Shown here: piece after piece, positions 7,576 to 18,300 of the stretch
Position numbering within the stretch: the first letter of the stretch is position 1
Layout of the letters: each line of letters opens with the position of its first letter
Assembly: GCA_023393235.1 (NCBI GenBank)
Contig: JAEWMH010000191.1
Location: 38,715-102,714, forward strand
Length of the DNA: 64,000 nucleotides
Source: Bacillota bacterium
GTDB lineage: Bacteria > Bacillota > Bacilli > Paenibacillales > NBRC-103111
Direction: 5' to 3'
Notes under the pieces: generated by a model
The model's database searches: none
The model's input: the letters and a program-made list of their open reading frames with translations, nothing else
What the model was told of the DNA's origin: nothing
Translations under genes and position numbers: made by a program

Positions 7576-10500
7576 GCCCCTCCCCCCTTCAAGCGGAGCA
7601 GGAAGGTTTTGATCTCATAGGGCTTAATATGAAACTCGAAGGGGCCTGTTTGCTCCTCTCCCTCCGGACGCTCCATCAGATCCGTCTCCTGCCAGGAGGC
7701 CAATTCGCATGCAGTGTGCACAGCAACCTGTCCCCGGCGTCCTGCAAACTCATGCAAACGGAGAATAATTCCGGTTCCGTCCTCGGCGGCTTTGACCGCA
7801 TCGATCCAAACATGGTCAGCGGACAAGGAGATGAAGGAGCCTGCCTCCCCCTCCGGCAATCCTTCCGCTCCTGTCATGGGACAGTTCAAGTCCCATGCCT
7901 CTTGAACCGTACCTCCCATCAGCCAATCCCCCTCATGGGGCAAAAGGGAATACGTAAACTGATGCTCTCCCTGATCCGCGTGCGGATCGGGGTAAGTGGC
8001 GGATTTTATCAGACTGATGCGCAGCACATTTTCCTTCACATCATAGCCGTATTTGCAATCGTTCAGCAGGCTGACGCCGTAGCCGCGCTCCGACAGATCC
8101 ACCCACTGGTGGCCTACATTTTCGAATCTGGCGTAATCCCAGCTGGTGTTCCAGTGGGTCGGGCGCTTCACATTGCCGAACTGGACATCATAGGTAGCCT
8201 CCGTCGAACGGATATCCACAGGAAAGGCTGCCTTCAACAGCTGGTGCTGCTCCCGCCATTCCACCGCTGTGCGGAAATCCATCCGGCGGCTTGCGGCATA
8301 CACAATCAGCTCCTGGCGGATCACGGAATCCATATACCCCCATTCGAAGGCAACCACCGCCCGCAGAGGACCGGCCTCCTGAAGACGGACAGACCGCAGC
8401 TCCGTAACCGTCCGGGATTTCTCCTGGTAGAACAGGTCAATATTCCAGGCATCGAACTGCATGGGCTTATCCTCAAACACCTGCAGCAGGTTGCCGCAAA
8501 CGCCGGGAGACAGCACCTCTCTGCCTAGTTGACGATCATAGATACGGGTAAATTGTCCAGCCTCGTTCCACTCCAGTACATAGAAAGGCGTTTCCAGACT
8601 TATCTCATTAAAGGTAAAGGGAATGTGGGCCGTCTCCACTGCCGTACCCTCCGGCTCATACCAAATTGTCGTGAACCCGCACGAAGGCGCATCCGTCACC
8701 TCCACCAGCCAGCCCTCCGGCGTCAGCTGGGCCTGCAGAGGGGAATGGTCGGCCCGTCTCCAGCAGCCGGTGTTTTGCCCGTCTTCCGCAGCAAGGGTTA
8801 CCAGCCCGTTCCGGTTCCAGGAAGCGCTGTTCAATACCGTAAAACCCTTGGCCGTATCCCGGCTGCCGGCAGAAACGGATACTGTACCGCCGCCGTTCAG
8901 CAAGGCCGTCTCCGTTTCACGCTTCACCTGCTCCAGCAGCTGTGCCGCTTCCGCATACTCCTCGCGGGCATCCTCGTACACCTCCGCAATAGAGGAGCCG
9001 GGAATAATATCGTGGAACTGGTTGCGGAGCACGATTTTCCAAACCCGGTTCAACTGCTCCTGAGCCTGACTGATGGAAACCGCAGGGTTCACTAATCCCG
9101 CCCAAACCGACCACAGCTCCATTTCCCGCAGGGACAGCTCAAAGCGCCGGTTGGCCTTTTTGATAAAGGCCTGGCTGGTGTAGGTGCCCCGGTGATTCTC
9201 CAGATACAGCTCCCCGTCCCAGACGTGGACATATTGATCCGTTGCCGCCGCCTTTTCCTCCAGCTCCTGGAAGAAGGTGTCTGCCCGACCCGTTACGGCC
9301 TTGGGCAATCCTGGCATCCGGTCCAGCCTGCGGCGCATCTCCAGCATATCCCGGTTGACACCGCCGCCCCCGTCGCCGAAGCCGTAGCAAAGCAGCAGCT
9401 CCTCGTTCCAGGCTTTGTCCCGGTAATTCCGCCAGATGCCGGTCAGCGTCTCGGGCACCACATAACCGTTGTAGGTATAGTAGGTTTCGTGGGGGAATTC
9501 AATTTCAGGCGTCGTTATAAAATGGGTCAGCACCTCCGAGCCGTCCATCCCCCTCCAGACGAAGGTGTCATGGGGCATCCGGTTGTACTGGCTCCAGCTG
9601 ATTTTCGTGGTCATAAAAGAAGTGATGCCCGATTTACGGAGAATCTGCGGCAGGGCCCAGCTGTACCCGAACACATCGGGCAGCCAGAGATACTTGCACT
9701 CTGCGCCGAATTCCTCTCGGAAGAAGCGGGTACCGAACAAGATCTGCCGCACCAGGGATTCGCCGGAGGTTAGGTTGCAGTCAGCCTCCAGCCACATGGC
9801 GCCGCCTGCCTCCCAGCGTCCCTCACGGATGCGCTCACCGATTTGCGTGTACAGCTCCGGGTAGTCCGTTTTGATATATTCATACAATTGGGGCTGGGTT
9901 TGCAAAAAGATATATTCCGGATACTCCTCCATCAGGCGCAGCACCGTGGAAAAGGAGCGGGCTGCTTTTTCCCGGGTATGGCGCAGCCGCCACAGCCAGG
10001 CCACATCGATATGGGTATGCCCGATACAGCGAACAGTGACGGGATGGTTGGCGGGAAGCAGCTCCAGCCCTTCCCGGAGCGCCGCTGCCGCTTCCGCGAC
10101 AGAGCCGTAATAGGCATCGGAGCCGGGTTTGGACCAATCCACCCGGTTTAGGGAACGGTTCAACAGAGCCAGCAGCGCTTGTCTGTCGGGAGTGGTGTCC
10201 GGCAGTACGGATACGGTTTCCCGGACGGCCCGCGCGGTATAATACAGATCGTCTGATGCCTTATGAAGGAAGCTGAGCTCTGCCCGTTTGATCTCATGAA
10301 TCTGAAGCTGGGGCACACCTCCGCCCTCCAGGCCGGACCACAGCCGGAAGATCAGCTGCACCGGTTGTCCCGCCAGCTCATCCAGGAATACCTCCTGGTG
10401 ATTGCTGTCCACGCCTTGCAGCGGACGGCCATTCAGGAACAGCAGGGATTCGAAGCCCTGGCTATTGCCGTGATGAGTCCGGCCAAAATCGAACCGCCCC

Positions 10501-10748
10501 ACCAGCCGGTGCTCCGCCAATTGCTTAGGAAGCAGCGCCTCCACCTTGAGCCAGACATAGCGGTCTCTGCCGCTCCACCGGTCTCCCAGCTGCAGGGTTT
10601 CCCAGGTATCTTGGCTGGGAGGTTCGGCAGCTATTTCCCCGAGTTCATCCGTCAGCATCTCCAGCACTTCAAAACGGGTGATGGTCCGGTAGCGCAGCTC
10701 CCCGATTTCAGCGATACGCTGCTTCAATTTCTCTTCAGTCCAAAACAT
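7572..10748 (-). CDS. Alpha-mannosidase, glycoside hydrolase family 38
   Basis: Protein of 1058 residues, the usual size for a bacterial GH38. The zinc-binding segment GHTHIDVAWLWRLRHT gives His244, His246 and Asp248, and WLPDVFGYSWALPQIL carries the catalytic nucleophile, Asp358 by my count. There is an N-terminal beta-rich region before the catalytic barrel and a C-terminal beta domain. No signal peptide, so it acts in the cytoplasm on imported mannosides. The start at 10748 has GAGGAGGT six bases upstream. The upstream heparinase-like gene overlaps the start by 14 bp, and the ATGA junction with the FAD oxidoreductase shows tight coupling. Family activity is release of alpha-linked mannose. 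The linkage is not predictable from sequence. Confidence 0.93.
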   Translation of the reverse strand: MFWTEEKLKQRIAEIGELRYRTITRFEVLEMLTDELGEIAAEPPSQDTWETLQLGDRWSGRDRYVWLKVEALLPKQLAEHRLVGRFDFGRTHHGNSQGFESLLFLNGRPLQGVDSNHQEVFLDELAGQPVQLIFRLWSGLEGGGVPQLQIHEIKRAELSFLHKASDDLYYTARAVRETVSVLPDTTPDRQALLALLNRSLNRVDWSKPGSDAYYGSVAEAAAALREGLELLPANHPVTVRCIGHTHIDVAWLWRLRHTREKAARSFSTVLRLMEEYPEYIFLQTQPQLYEYIKTDYPELYTQIGERIREGRWEAGGAMWLEADCNLTSGESLVRQILFGTRFFREEFGAECKYLWLPDVFGYSWALPQILRKSGITSFMTTKISWSQYNRMPHDTFVWRGMDGSEVLTHFITTPEIEFPHETYYTYNGYVVPETLTGIWRNYRDKAWNEELLLCYGFGDGGGGVNRDMLEMRRRLDRMPGLPKAVTGRADTFFQELEEKAAATDQYVHVWDGELYLENHRGTYTSQAFIKKANRRFELSLREMELWSVWAGLVNPAVSISQAQEQLNRVWKIVLRNQFHDIIPGSSIAEVYEDAREEYAEAAQLLEQVKRETETALLNGGGTVSVSAGSRDTAKGFTVLNSASWNRNGLVTLAAEDGQNTGCWRRADHSPLQAQLTPEGWLVEVTDAPSCGFTTIWYEPEGTAVETAHIPFTFNEISLETPFYVLEWNEAGQFTRIYDRQLGREVLSPGVCGNLLQVFEDKPMQFDAWNIDLFYQEKSRTVTELRSVRLQEAGPLRAVVAFEWGYMDSVIRQELIVYAASRRMDFRTAVEWREQHQLLKAAFPVDIRSTEATYDVQFGNVKRPTHWNTSWDYARFENVGHQWVDLSERGYGVSLLNDCKYGYDVKENVLRISLIKSATYPDPHADQGEHQFTYSLLPHEGDWLMGGTVQEAWDLNCPMTGAEGLPEGEAGSFISLSADHVWIDAVKAAEDGTGIILRLHEFAGRRGQVAVHTACELASWQETDLMERPEGEEQTGPFEFHIKPYEIKTFLLRLKGGGA

Positions 10749-13059
10749 GGCGGACCTCCTCTGCCGGGTTAGGCGTGTGATTTTGTGGCGATTCCAACCG
10801 GACATACGACTGGCCTTGCTTCATCTGGCGTTTCCAGAGTCCGGACATGGGGTCCTTCAGAAATCCATTGGCTGACAAAGCGGACTCTCCTTCATTCCTG
10901 CAGTCGAAATAACACCAAGCATCCGACGTCAGACTGGTCCGGATGGCAAGACCGTCCCGGTAATCGATATATGCATCCGCCTTTAATAACGAGCTGAACC
11001 GGCAATTCCCACCGCTTTTCAAGTAGCTGCCGTTATGCAGGGTGATCCGCTCAAGCTCCCCTTCCGGACTGTAGAGCGCCGTGCTTAAGAACGCATCCGT
11101 TTCGATTCCGGCGAAGCTTCCGTGGGCATTATCATGCATCACCCGGCCATCGGCATGGAGATTGCACAGCACCATCAGCACCCGTCCGTCAGGATACGTT
11201 AACCGGAAGGTTTGAAACTGGCCGTCGGCTTGTTTTTCCACCGTCACCGAGGGTGCCTGAGGCAGGGTGAACAGGGTGATAAACTTGATTCGGCGGTTCT
11301 CCCCTTCAGCACTCACCTTCATATATTCCGCCTCCGGAAAAATATCCTCCAGTCCCGTTCCCCGATGGGCAGCAGTAGAGTAACCCTTCTCACGGATGTA
11401 TTGTTTCGACTCCGGATATAGATGGCGTACCGTCAGCCTGCTGCTTTCGTTGGGAGTTGTGGCATCCGGGGTAATATGAAAAGTATCCTCTTCCAATTCG
11501 GCAGTGCCGCTATAATGCAGCAGCCATTGGAAGCTTCCCTCCCGGTTGGCAAACAGATCGTCCACCATAATCAGATATCCGTCCAGCAGGAGAAAATGCC
11601 GGTAAAAGCGGTGGTACAGGTTCATGTAGGGTCCCGTGCAGTCCGCCAGCAGGTAGCGGTAATCCGGTGCGTCCAGATATGCAGGCAGCCGACCTTCGAA
11701 TTTGGTGCCGAATTCGATCATGTCCGGAGGCTGGCCTTCCCCGTCCAGCAGCACCACATTATGCGCCATGGACTGGCGGTAATACGAGTTGTACAGCGGT
11801 TTGGAATAGACGCAATAGCCCGAATCCATAATCCATTCCCGGCCGCCGCTAACGAGGATGAAGGTGCCAACATCCAGATGGTTATGGTTCCAGCTTTCCC
11901 CGGTTTTGACCGCCAGAAGGGTGCCGCCGTCCTCCGTCGCTTTCCCGTCCCGGATCATGCCATAGCCGCTGTGGGTCAATATGGAGACCCCAGGCCGGTG
12001 CTCCGGAAATTTAGGCTCCATGTGTTCAGGATAATAAAACAGCTCCAGCGGTCCCGCCGGGAAATCCAGATTCGCCAGGAAAAAAGCCAGCATGTCCCCT
12101 CTGCCGAATTCTTCCGCCAGCCGCAGCCATACATGCCCATTGCCGTTGCGGGCTCCCGAATCGCCGAAGGTAAAGCTGTGCAGCTTTCCGTTGAGATGGA
12201 ATACCGTCTCCAGATACGCGTCTGGAATGCGGCTAAGGAGCGGCTGGATAAACAGACTGGTTTCTCCCGTCGTACGCCGGTACAAATCCTCAAACACCAT
12301 AAAGCTGCCCAGAGCATAATCCAGATAGCTCATGGTTTCGATATAATCGCCGTTGGGACCGAAGTTGGCTTTTTTGTTCTGAAGCACATTGCCGGGGTAG
12401 GCAAACCACTCCTTCAGCCCCTCCGTAATGGTATGCAGGTAAGCTGCGTATCCCTCCGTCTGATCCCCCAGGGTCAATAAAACCATTCCCGCTCCGGACA
12501 CACAGACAATCCACCAGTTATGGCCCATGGTATCCAGGGCATGGATTTTGCTGGTGGGGTCCAGCCAGTCTGTATACAATGGCAGAAAAGCTTTGGTGTA
12601 CAACTGCTCCTCGATGGTGCGCTTCTCTTCATGGGTTAACGTATCCCGGATGCAGTCGTAAGCCAGGGAAAGATGAAGCCCGATATCCGCCGTCCACAAA
12701 TCGGAGGCCCTTCCCGAGCCGGTCTGGTACAGCCAGGCTTCTTCCTTACCGATCAGGAGAATCAGCTCCTTGATCCCCCGGGCCAGCTCCGCCCCCCTGT
12801 TCATCCGGTACAAAAAAGCCAGATGATGGGCCCGTTTGGCCTGCTCCCGGATATAATTGCCCAAGGTAAAGCGTTTGTTGCCGCCAAACTGCCGCACCCT
12901 GTCCTGCATGTCCTTCTGGGTCCGCGCCACCTCCTGCACGTCTTCACTGCCAAAACCTGCTGATTCGGCCTTCAGTAAGAGCCAGCCCTTTTCAATTATA
13001 GGGTTGGTCTTAATCTGGCGGCGGATGGCTTCCAATCTCTGATCTTCATAAAACACCAT
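10735..13059 (-). CDS. Heparinase II/III family polysaccharide lyase-like protein
   Basis: Protein of 774 residues with an N-terminal all-alpha toroid (about residues 1-330, rich in W, Y and F) and a C-terminal beta-sandwich, the two-part plan of heparinase II/III-type lyases. The motif WNHNHLDVGTFIL near residue 391 is the family's conserved histidine-containing segment, preceded by TLLAVKTGES and followed by EWIMDSGYCVYS. There is no signal peptide, so it is probably cytoplasmic and works on imported uronic-acid-containing oligosaccharides. GGAGGGAGAG lies five bases before the ATG. It shares an operon with GH38 and the FAD oxidoreductase. Substrate class (heparin-like, alginate-like or other acidic glycan) cannot be assigned from the motifs seen. 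Confidence 0.85.
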   Translation of the reverse strand: MVFYEDQRLEAIRRQIKTNPIIEKGWLLLKAESAGFGSEDVQEVARTQKDMQDRVRQFGGNKRFTLGNYIREQAKRAHHLAFLYRMNRGAELARGIKELILLIGKEEAWLYQTGSGRASDLWTADIGLHLSLAYDCIRDTLTHEEKRTIEEQLYTKAFLPLYTDWLDPTSKIHALDTMGHNWWIVCVSGAGMVLLTLGDQTEGYAAYLHTITEGLKEWFAYPGNVLQNKKANFGPNGDYIETMSYLDYALGSFMVFEDLYRRTTGETSLFIQPLLSRIPDAYLETVFHLNGKLHSFTFGDSGARNGNGHVWLRLAEEFGRGDMLAFFLANLDFPAGPLELFYYPEHMEPKFPEHRPGVSILTHSGYGMIRDGKATEDGGTLLAVKTGESWNHNHLDVGTFILVSGGREWIMDSGYCVYSKPLYNSYYRQSMAHNVVLLDGEGQPPDMIEFGTKFEGRLPAYLDAPDYRYLLADCTGPYMNLYHRFYRHFLLLDGYLIMVDDLFANREGSFQWLLHYSGTAELEEDTFHITPDATTPNESSRLTVRHLYPESKQYIREKGYSTAAHRGTGLEDIFPEAEYMKVSAEGENRRIKFITLFTLPQAPSVTVEKQADGQFQTFRLTYPDGRVLMVLCNLHADGRVMHDNAHGSFAGIETDAFLSTALYSPEGELERITLHNGSYLKSGGNCRFSSLLKADAYIDYRDGLAIRTSLTSDAWCYFDCRNEGESALSANGFLKDPMSGLWKRQMKQGQSYVRLESPQNHTPNPAEEVRHVLD

Positions 13060-13134
13060 GGTTTCTCTCCCTCCTGCAAACGGATTGGGCCGGGAGGGGG
13101 CGGCAGCTTACCGCTTCCTCCGGCCTGTCCTTGT

Positions 13135-14931
13135 CTATGATTCCGGCTGTAGCCGGGTGAGGAGCCGGTCAATCAGGGCCGCCGCCTCTGCCCGGGTGGT
13201 GGGCCGGAGAGGCTCCAGCTGTCCGCCGGTTCCTTGCACCACACCCAGCTCCGTAAGACGGCCAATGCTTTCTTGGGCATAAGGCGCCACCTGCGTATGG
13301 TCGGAGAAGCTGTCCAGCGTTGTTGGCGAAGATGCCGGACGGACTCCGGCAGCGCGGATAACACGGTCCGCCAGCACCATCATATCCTGCCGGGTGACGG
13401 CTGCTTCCGGATGGAAATTTTGGCCGTCCCCTCCTGCAATGCCCAGGCTTTGGGCTGCAGCCACCGCTTCGTAATAGTACGCTTCAGCGGGGACATCCCG
13501 AAAGGTTTTGTCCGGTTGTTCTCCCGCTGCCGGCTCGAAGGCCCTCATCAAGAGCAGCACATAATCCGCGCGGGTAACGGGTCGGTCCGGTGCAAACTCC
13601 CGCTCCGATACTCCTTGTATGACTCCGCGGGCAGCCAAGGCCGCAACCGGACTTTTCGCCCAATGTGCATTCTCCATATCCGCGTAGAATCGCGGTGTGT
13701 ACGCGGCTGCAAAAGTGCCAAAGCTTGAGGTGCGGAAGATGATGGAGCCGGTTTGGGGAACATATCTGCTGTCAATAACCGGCTTTACCATGTCCTTCTT
13801 TTGCATCAAGGACCAGACAACCAGAGCTTCCGGATTGGTATATTCTGCTTGGTTAGGGCTATATGGCAGCTCTACAGTTATTCCGTTTCTGGCGGAGATA
13901 GCGTGCACAGGCTGACCATCGCGCTTCAGCAAAATGTCCACGATGGGTTTGTTCCGCACCGCCTCCAGCTGGCTGGACGTTGTGATAGCTTGCGGCGCAA
14001 TGGAAAGGCGGTTGACTGACAAGGAAATTTTGCTCAAGGAAAATTTGCTGGTTTCCTCAGGAGTGCTGCCTGTCAGCTCACCGGCAGGAATCCTTACCTT
14101 GGCAAAGGCGGTATGGAGCTCCACGCGAGTATCCGCCGGCCAACTGGCCAATACTTGAGCCGGCAGAAGAGCTTCAATCCCTGAGGCGCCCTCCGGCATA
14201 ATAGGTTCCAAGCGGATGGACCGGGCATTGAGGGCTTTGGCTTGCTCCAGTGCCTCCGCAGGAATCACGGCTTGAGCCAGTCCGCTTGCCTCAGGCTTCT
14301 CCGGATTAAAGCTCAACACGGCTGTGCCGTCCGGAAGCTGATGGAGCGAAGCTGTTGGAGCCGGTTCCCCGGTTTCAGGCGCTGGTGCCGATTCCTCCGG
14401 CTCCTCCCCTTCCTGCTCTTCTTGGCCGACGGATCGCTCTACCACCTGGAACACCGCTTCCGCGCGGTGCGTGCCGGAGCCGGCCAGGATGGTATAGGTG
14501 CCATTAGGCGCATCGGCAGGAAGTGTCAGCGGAACCCCGGCGGTAAAACGGTCTTGCGGCATCACATCTGTCCAAAGGACCGTTAGGTTGGGGCGGAGAA
14601 TTTGAACGACAATCCGGGAGAGGCTTGTGTTGCCCCGGATGGTCACTGCCTCACCCGGGTACCGGGAGCCCGGTGATTCCAGGGTGACGGCTTGGGCTGC
14701 AGCTGCTTCCGGGATGTCAGTTGAAATTAGTGAAGTGGAAGCCGCATCTGTTACGTTTGAGGGATCAAGTGGAGCTGAAACCGTAGTTGGGATGCTTGAA
14801 ACATCCAGTTGAGCCAAAGTCGTATCCGGGAAGTATAAAGCCTGCATATAGGCAGAACCCGTTGCAGAAACGGGGACGGCTGAAGTCAACACGGCTGCAA
14901 ATGCCACAGCCCCGATAAGAAATCCGCGCAC
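13135..14931 (-). CDS. Secreted protein with three C-terminal SLH domains
   Basis: Surface protein of 598 residues starting at GTG with AGGGGAGGGG five bases upstream. Residues 1-23 are a signal peptide (MRGFLIGAVAFAAVLTSAVPVSA). Three SLH domains occupy about 416-470, 474-530 and 539-595, each with the FxDxxxHWA/Y...L...Gi.G...F.P...vTRAd pattern, for example FYADMENAHWAKSPVAALAA and RPTTRAEAAALID. SLH domains bind pyruvylated secondary cell-wall polymer. The middle (about 95-400) is beta-rich and Pro/Ser/Thr-containing with no enzyme motif I recognise, and an acidic Pro-Glu linker lies near residue 180. It sits between the pectate-lyase-fold protein and the lyase/GH38 genes, so it may be a surface-tethered glycan-binding or anchoring component. 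Confidence 0.88.
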   Translation of the reverse strand: MRGFLIGAVAFAAVLTSAVPVSATGSAYMQALYFPDTTLAQLDVSSIPTTVSAPLDPSNVTDAASTSLISTDIPEAAAAQAVTLESPGSRYPGEAVTIRGNTSLSRIVVQILRPNLTVLWTDVMPQDRFTAGVPLTLPADAPNGTYTILAGSGTHRAEAVFQVVERSVGQEEQEGEEPEESAPAPETGEPAPTASLHQLPDGTAVLSFNPEKPEASGLAQAVIPAEALEQAKALNARSIRLEPIMPEGASGIEALLPAQVLASWPADTRVELHTAFAKVRIPAGELTGSTPEETSKFSLSKISLSVNRLSIAPQAITTSSQLEAVRNKPIVDILLKRDGQPVHAISARNGITVELPYSPNQAEYTNPEALVVWSLMQKKDMVKPVIDSRYVPQTGSIIFRTSSFGTFAAAYTPRFYADMENAHWAKSPVAALAARGVIQGVSEREFAPDRPVTRADYVLLLMRAFEPAAGEQPDKTFRDVPAEAYYYEAVAAAQSLGIAGGDGQNFHPEAAVTRQDMMVLADRVIRAAGVRPASSPTTLDSFSDHTQVAPYAQESIGRLTELGVVQGTGGQLEPLRPTTRAEAAALIDRLLTRLQPES

Positions 14932-15329
14932 TTTTTCCCCTCCCCTCTAGTGTGGTGTTAGCAAAGTCCAGATCCGCTAACGGAACTTACAAGCGCTTAG
15001 AGGCCCGAAATACACCAATCAGATTTCTTACGGAACTGAGAGGCCCTTAGCGCACCAAAAGTCGGCATTCAAGAGCAAATTTGTGGTTTAAGAGCCTCTC
15101 AGTTCCGTTACTCATCGCAACAGGTCGTTTTCAGCCTCTAAGCGCCATATAGTACGTTACAGCTCTGCATCAATGTCTACATCACCTGTTCCGTCATTAT
15201 TCTCCCCACAAATTTCCGCATACTGTTCCGTTACAGCTTCCCACCACTTCCTCATACTCCTTCTTGCCTTCATGGCGCTGAAATTACAGAAGTATGCTCC
15301 ATTTCTCACCAGTGCCCCAGCCCATTCGC
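14932..15329. other. Intergenic region, 398 bp, holding repeat element A
   Basis: No supported gene. It contains the four-box repeat element (14978-15159) and, beyond it, a fifth isolated copy of the box core (GTTCCGTTACAGC, 15225-15237) about 74 bp further along. A 38-codon reading frame on the minus strand (15157-15273) spans this fifth copy but lacks a ribosome site. No T-tailed terminator is visible after the pectate-lyase-fold gene. Confidence 0.7.
14978..15159. repeat. Four-box inverted repeat element, copy A
   Basis: Four related boxes: TAACGGAACT...CTTAGAGGC (14978-15004), TTACGGAACT...CTTAG (15028-15050), then two in inverse orientation, TAAGAG...AGTTCCGTTA (15089-15110) and GCCTCTAAG...GTACGTTA (15134-15159). 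The CGGAAC cores of the first pair are exactly 50 bp apart and the inverted pair is about 49-50 bp apart, so the element is symmetric about 15069. The outermost boxes match each other best (both carry GCGCTTAGAGGC). The same design recurs at 37045-37225, including a related centre (TTCAA...AAATT...GTG). Confidence 0.85.
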
Positions 15330-18300
15330 CTACTCCAGCACCACCTTGGGAGATAACGGTACAGGCATACCCGTGCCGCCGCCACTGTTCAGCCGGTCCA
15401 GCATCAATACATGGACCGTGTACGCGCTGTTGCCGGGATCAGCTACATCGAAGTGGCCTGTTAGCTCTTCGCCTCCGTCAAATAACTGGCTGGAGGCCAC
15501 GTAGCTGACCGGCGTTGTGCCCCTCATCAGCTGGAACACCACCACCGCGTTGCCCGCAGGAGCAGGTACTCCGTCTTCACGGTGGATACGTACCGTTGCA
15601 GACAGCCCGGAGGCCCGCTGGAGTCCGCCCACCGCTTCCAGAAGGAAGGGATACGGCGCTTCCACCACCCGGACGGTACGGACAACAGCAACCGCCTGAT
15701 TGCCCGCCTGATCTCGGACATTGTACTCCAGCACGTATTCCCCGGGGACCGAGGTATTCACACTGCCGGTGACCACCACAGCAGGGGTTAAATCACCGTC
15801 GGTTTCGTCAACGGCGCTAAATCCGGGCTCGACAAAAGCTGTCCCCTGCACCAGCTCCATTTCCGCTGCGCCCAACAGAGTAATCACCGGCGGAACGTTG
15901 TCTCCCGGAGGTTGCCCACCAGCCGGAGAAAGCACCAGCTCACCGAACTGGGCGGGATTCTTGCCCGTGCCGATGCCGCTCATATATTCCAGCCAGCCGT
16001 GCCGCCCTGGCCCGTCATCATCATTCACCAGGAAGGAAAAACCTACCAACGTTTCCGGTATGGCAACCCCCGCAGGCAGCAGCTCCGACCAGGGCACTGC
16101 CACCTCATAAACCGTTGTCCGCTCCGCTTCATTACGAACAATGGAGGCCTGGGCTGCCGCCAGGGCACCAACCGGCTTGCCGGCAACTCCCGACCACCGC
16201 CACTTCACCGTATCCCCGGCATCCGAACGGGCGAACAACAGCTCCGTGTACCCGGCGCTGCCCGGTCCAGCCAGCCGACCGTGGTCGATCATAAACTGGA
16301 TGCTGTCCCCCATCCAGGCAGCGCCGTCGGAGCTGGCCTGACGGTGGACATTGTCCTTCACTACAGCAGCCAGGTAAAGATTATCCTGGTCCCATTGGGT
16401 GTACCCCACGGCGCTCAGATCATCTGCACCGCCCCAAGGCACCGTGCCGCCGCTGACATTCTTGTATTGGGCAGCCTCCGCCAGCCGGAAGGGCATAGCT
16501 CCCGCCCATTCCCCGCCAACCACACCATCCGGCACGATCAATGACGCCGCACGTTTCGCCGCCAGGAAATTCACGGGCTGGACCACAGATTGCCGGACCC
16601 CGGTATCCAGGTTTACCACCACCTCCAGCTCTACCCGGCGGGTATCCGGGGGAAGGGGCACCGGCAGCAGCAGCTTCGCCGCCGCCCCCGGTGCCAGACT
16701 GGCCAAAGGAACCGCCGCTCCCGGCTGGGGCCACTCAGCCGTTGGCCCCAAACCCACCGTCCCGCTGATGGGGACGGTGCTCCGGTTCTCCAGCTCCACC
16801 TCCACCGCCCATTGCTGCCAGTTTCCCGGCTGCACCAGCTTCGGAACAATGGATTTGATATTGGCCAGCTTATCCAGATCCACTTGCGTGGAGATGGTCG
16901 TGTTGAATTGCCGCACCGGCTCCTTGCCCAGCGAACGGAAGATATTTTGCCCCAGCTCCAGACGGGTCAGCGTGCTTTGGTCCAAGGCAATGCCGAAATA
17001 CGGAGTCGTATCCACCGTATTGCCGGAAATCACCAGATCCCCCTTCATACTGCGCAGCACCGTAATGGCGCCGTAGTGGTACGTGGAACTGCCCTGATTG
17101 GTCCGGGTCAGCGTGTTGTTCTGAATCCGCACCTTCTCCGCATGGAAGGCTTCACTGGTATAGTACACGGCGATACCTGCCAGTTGGGTGTCCGTAATGG
17201 TATTCCCTGTTACCTCAATCTGGTTGCCGCTGGCAATACTGACGCCGGACTGGTCACGAGAGCCAGCCAGCTGATTACCGGCAATCCGGATATATTGGGG
17301 CTCCCGGCCGATGGTCCCCAGCTTGTTGACCAGCACCGCCGAATCCCGGGAGTTCTGCACCGTATTATTCTCCACGAACACCTGACGGCTGGCCAGAATC
17401 TCCACACCACCAGTCCCCGCATTGGTCACCGTGCTGTTCTTGACTGACACTCGGGTGGAGGTGTCCACCAGAATACCGGGACCGCCGGAATTGGCCGCGG
17501 TGACATGATCTACAGCCACACCCGTGCTGCCGGTCAGATCCAGGAGCGCCCGGTTATGACGTTGGTACGGCTGCTCCGCCAGCTCCAGCTTCAAGCCCTG
17601 TACAGAAGCCCCAGTTACTCCGGCAAGCCGCAAGCCCTGATGCTCGGCAGAGGTAAAACGCAACACACTGCCGTCCCCGTCACCGCGGATCCGCAGATTG
17701 CTCTTCCCTTTTACAGCCAGATGATGTCCGATGGCCGTAAAGGCCAGCTTATCCTGACCCGTCTGCGGGCTCAGCTTGTAAACCCCGGCAGGCACATACA
17801 GGCTGCCGCCCTGTGCTGGCACCGCATCCAACGCGGCCTGGAAGGCGTGAGTATCATCCGAAGCCCCGTCACCCTTGGCGCCGAAGGTCCTCACATTGAT
17901 CTCTTGGCCGCTTCCTGCCGGCAATACGGCCGGAGCTTCCGCCCATCCGGTTTCACTGGCGGCATTTCCAAGAGTCTGATAAAGATCCACATATTCCGCC
18001 TGATCCGTCACCACGTCAAAGCCGGTCCGCACTGGCACCGTAGGCTGAGAGACCCGGTTGCCCGAATAGGTGAGTGTTCCCTTCAACGTTCCACCGAAGA
18101 GAACGCTATTGGCGTTCCCGAGGAAGGAATTGCCCGTCATTTCCAAACCGTCGATCACAGCATTGCCGTTGATTTTCACAGCACTCTCAAGAGAGCCTTC
18201 AATCCGGTTATTACGGACGGATAGATTTTTCCCCTGCAGAGCCGAGCTCCACGCACTGAAAAAGATACCGTTGCCCGGATTGCCGTATATCTTATTATTT

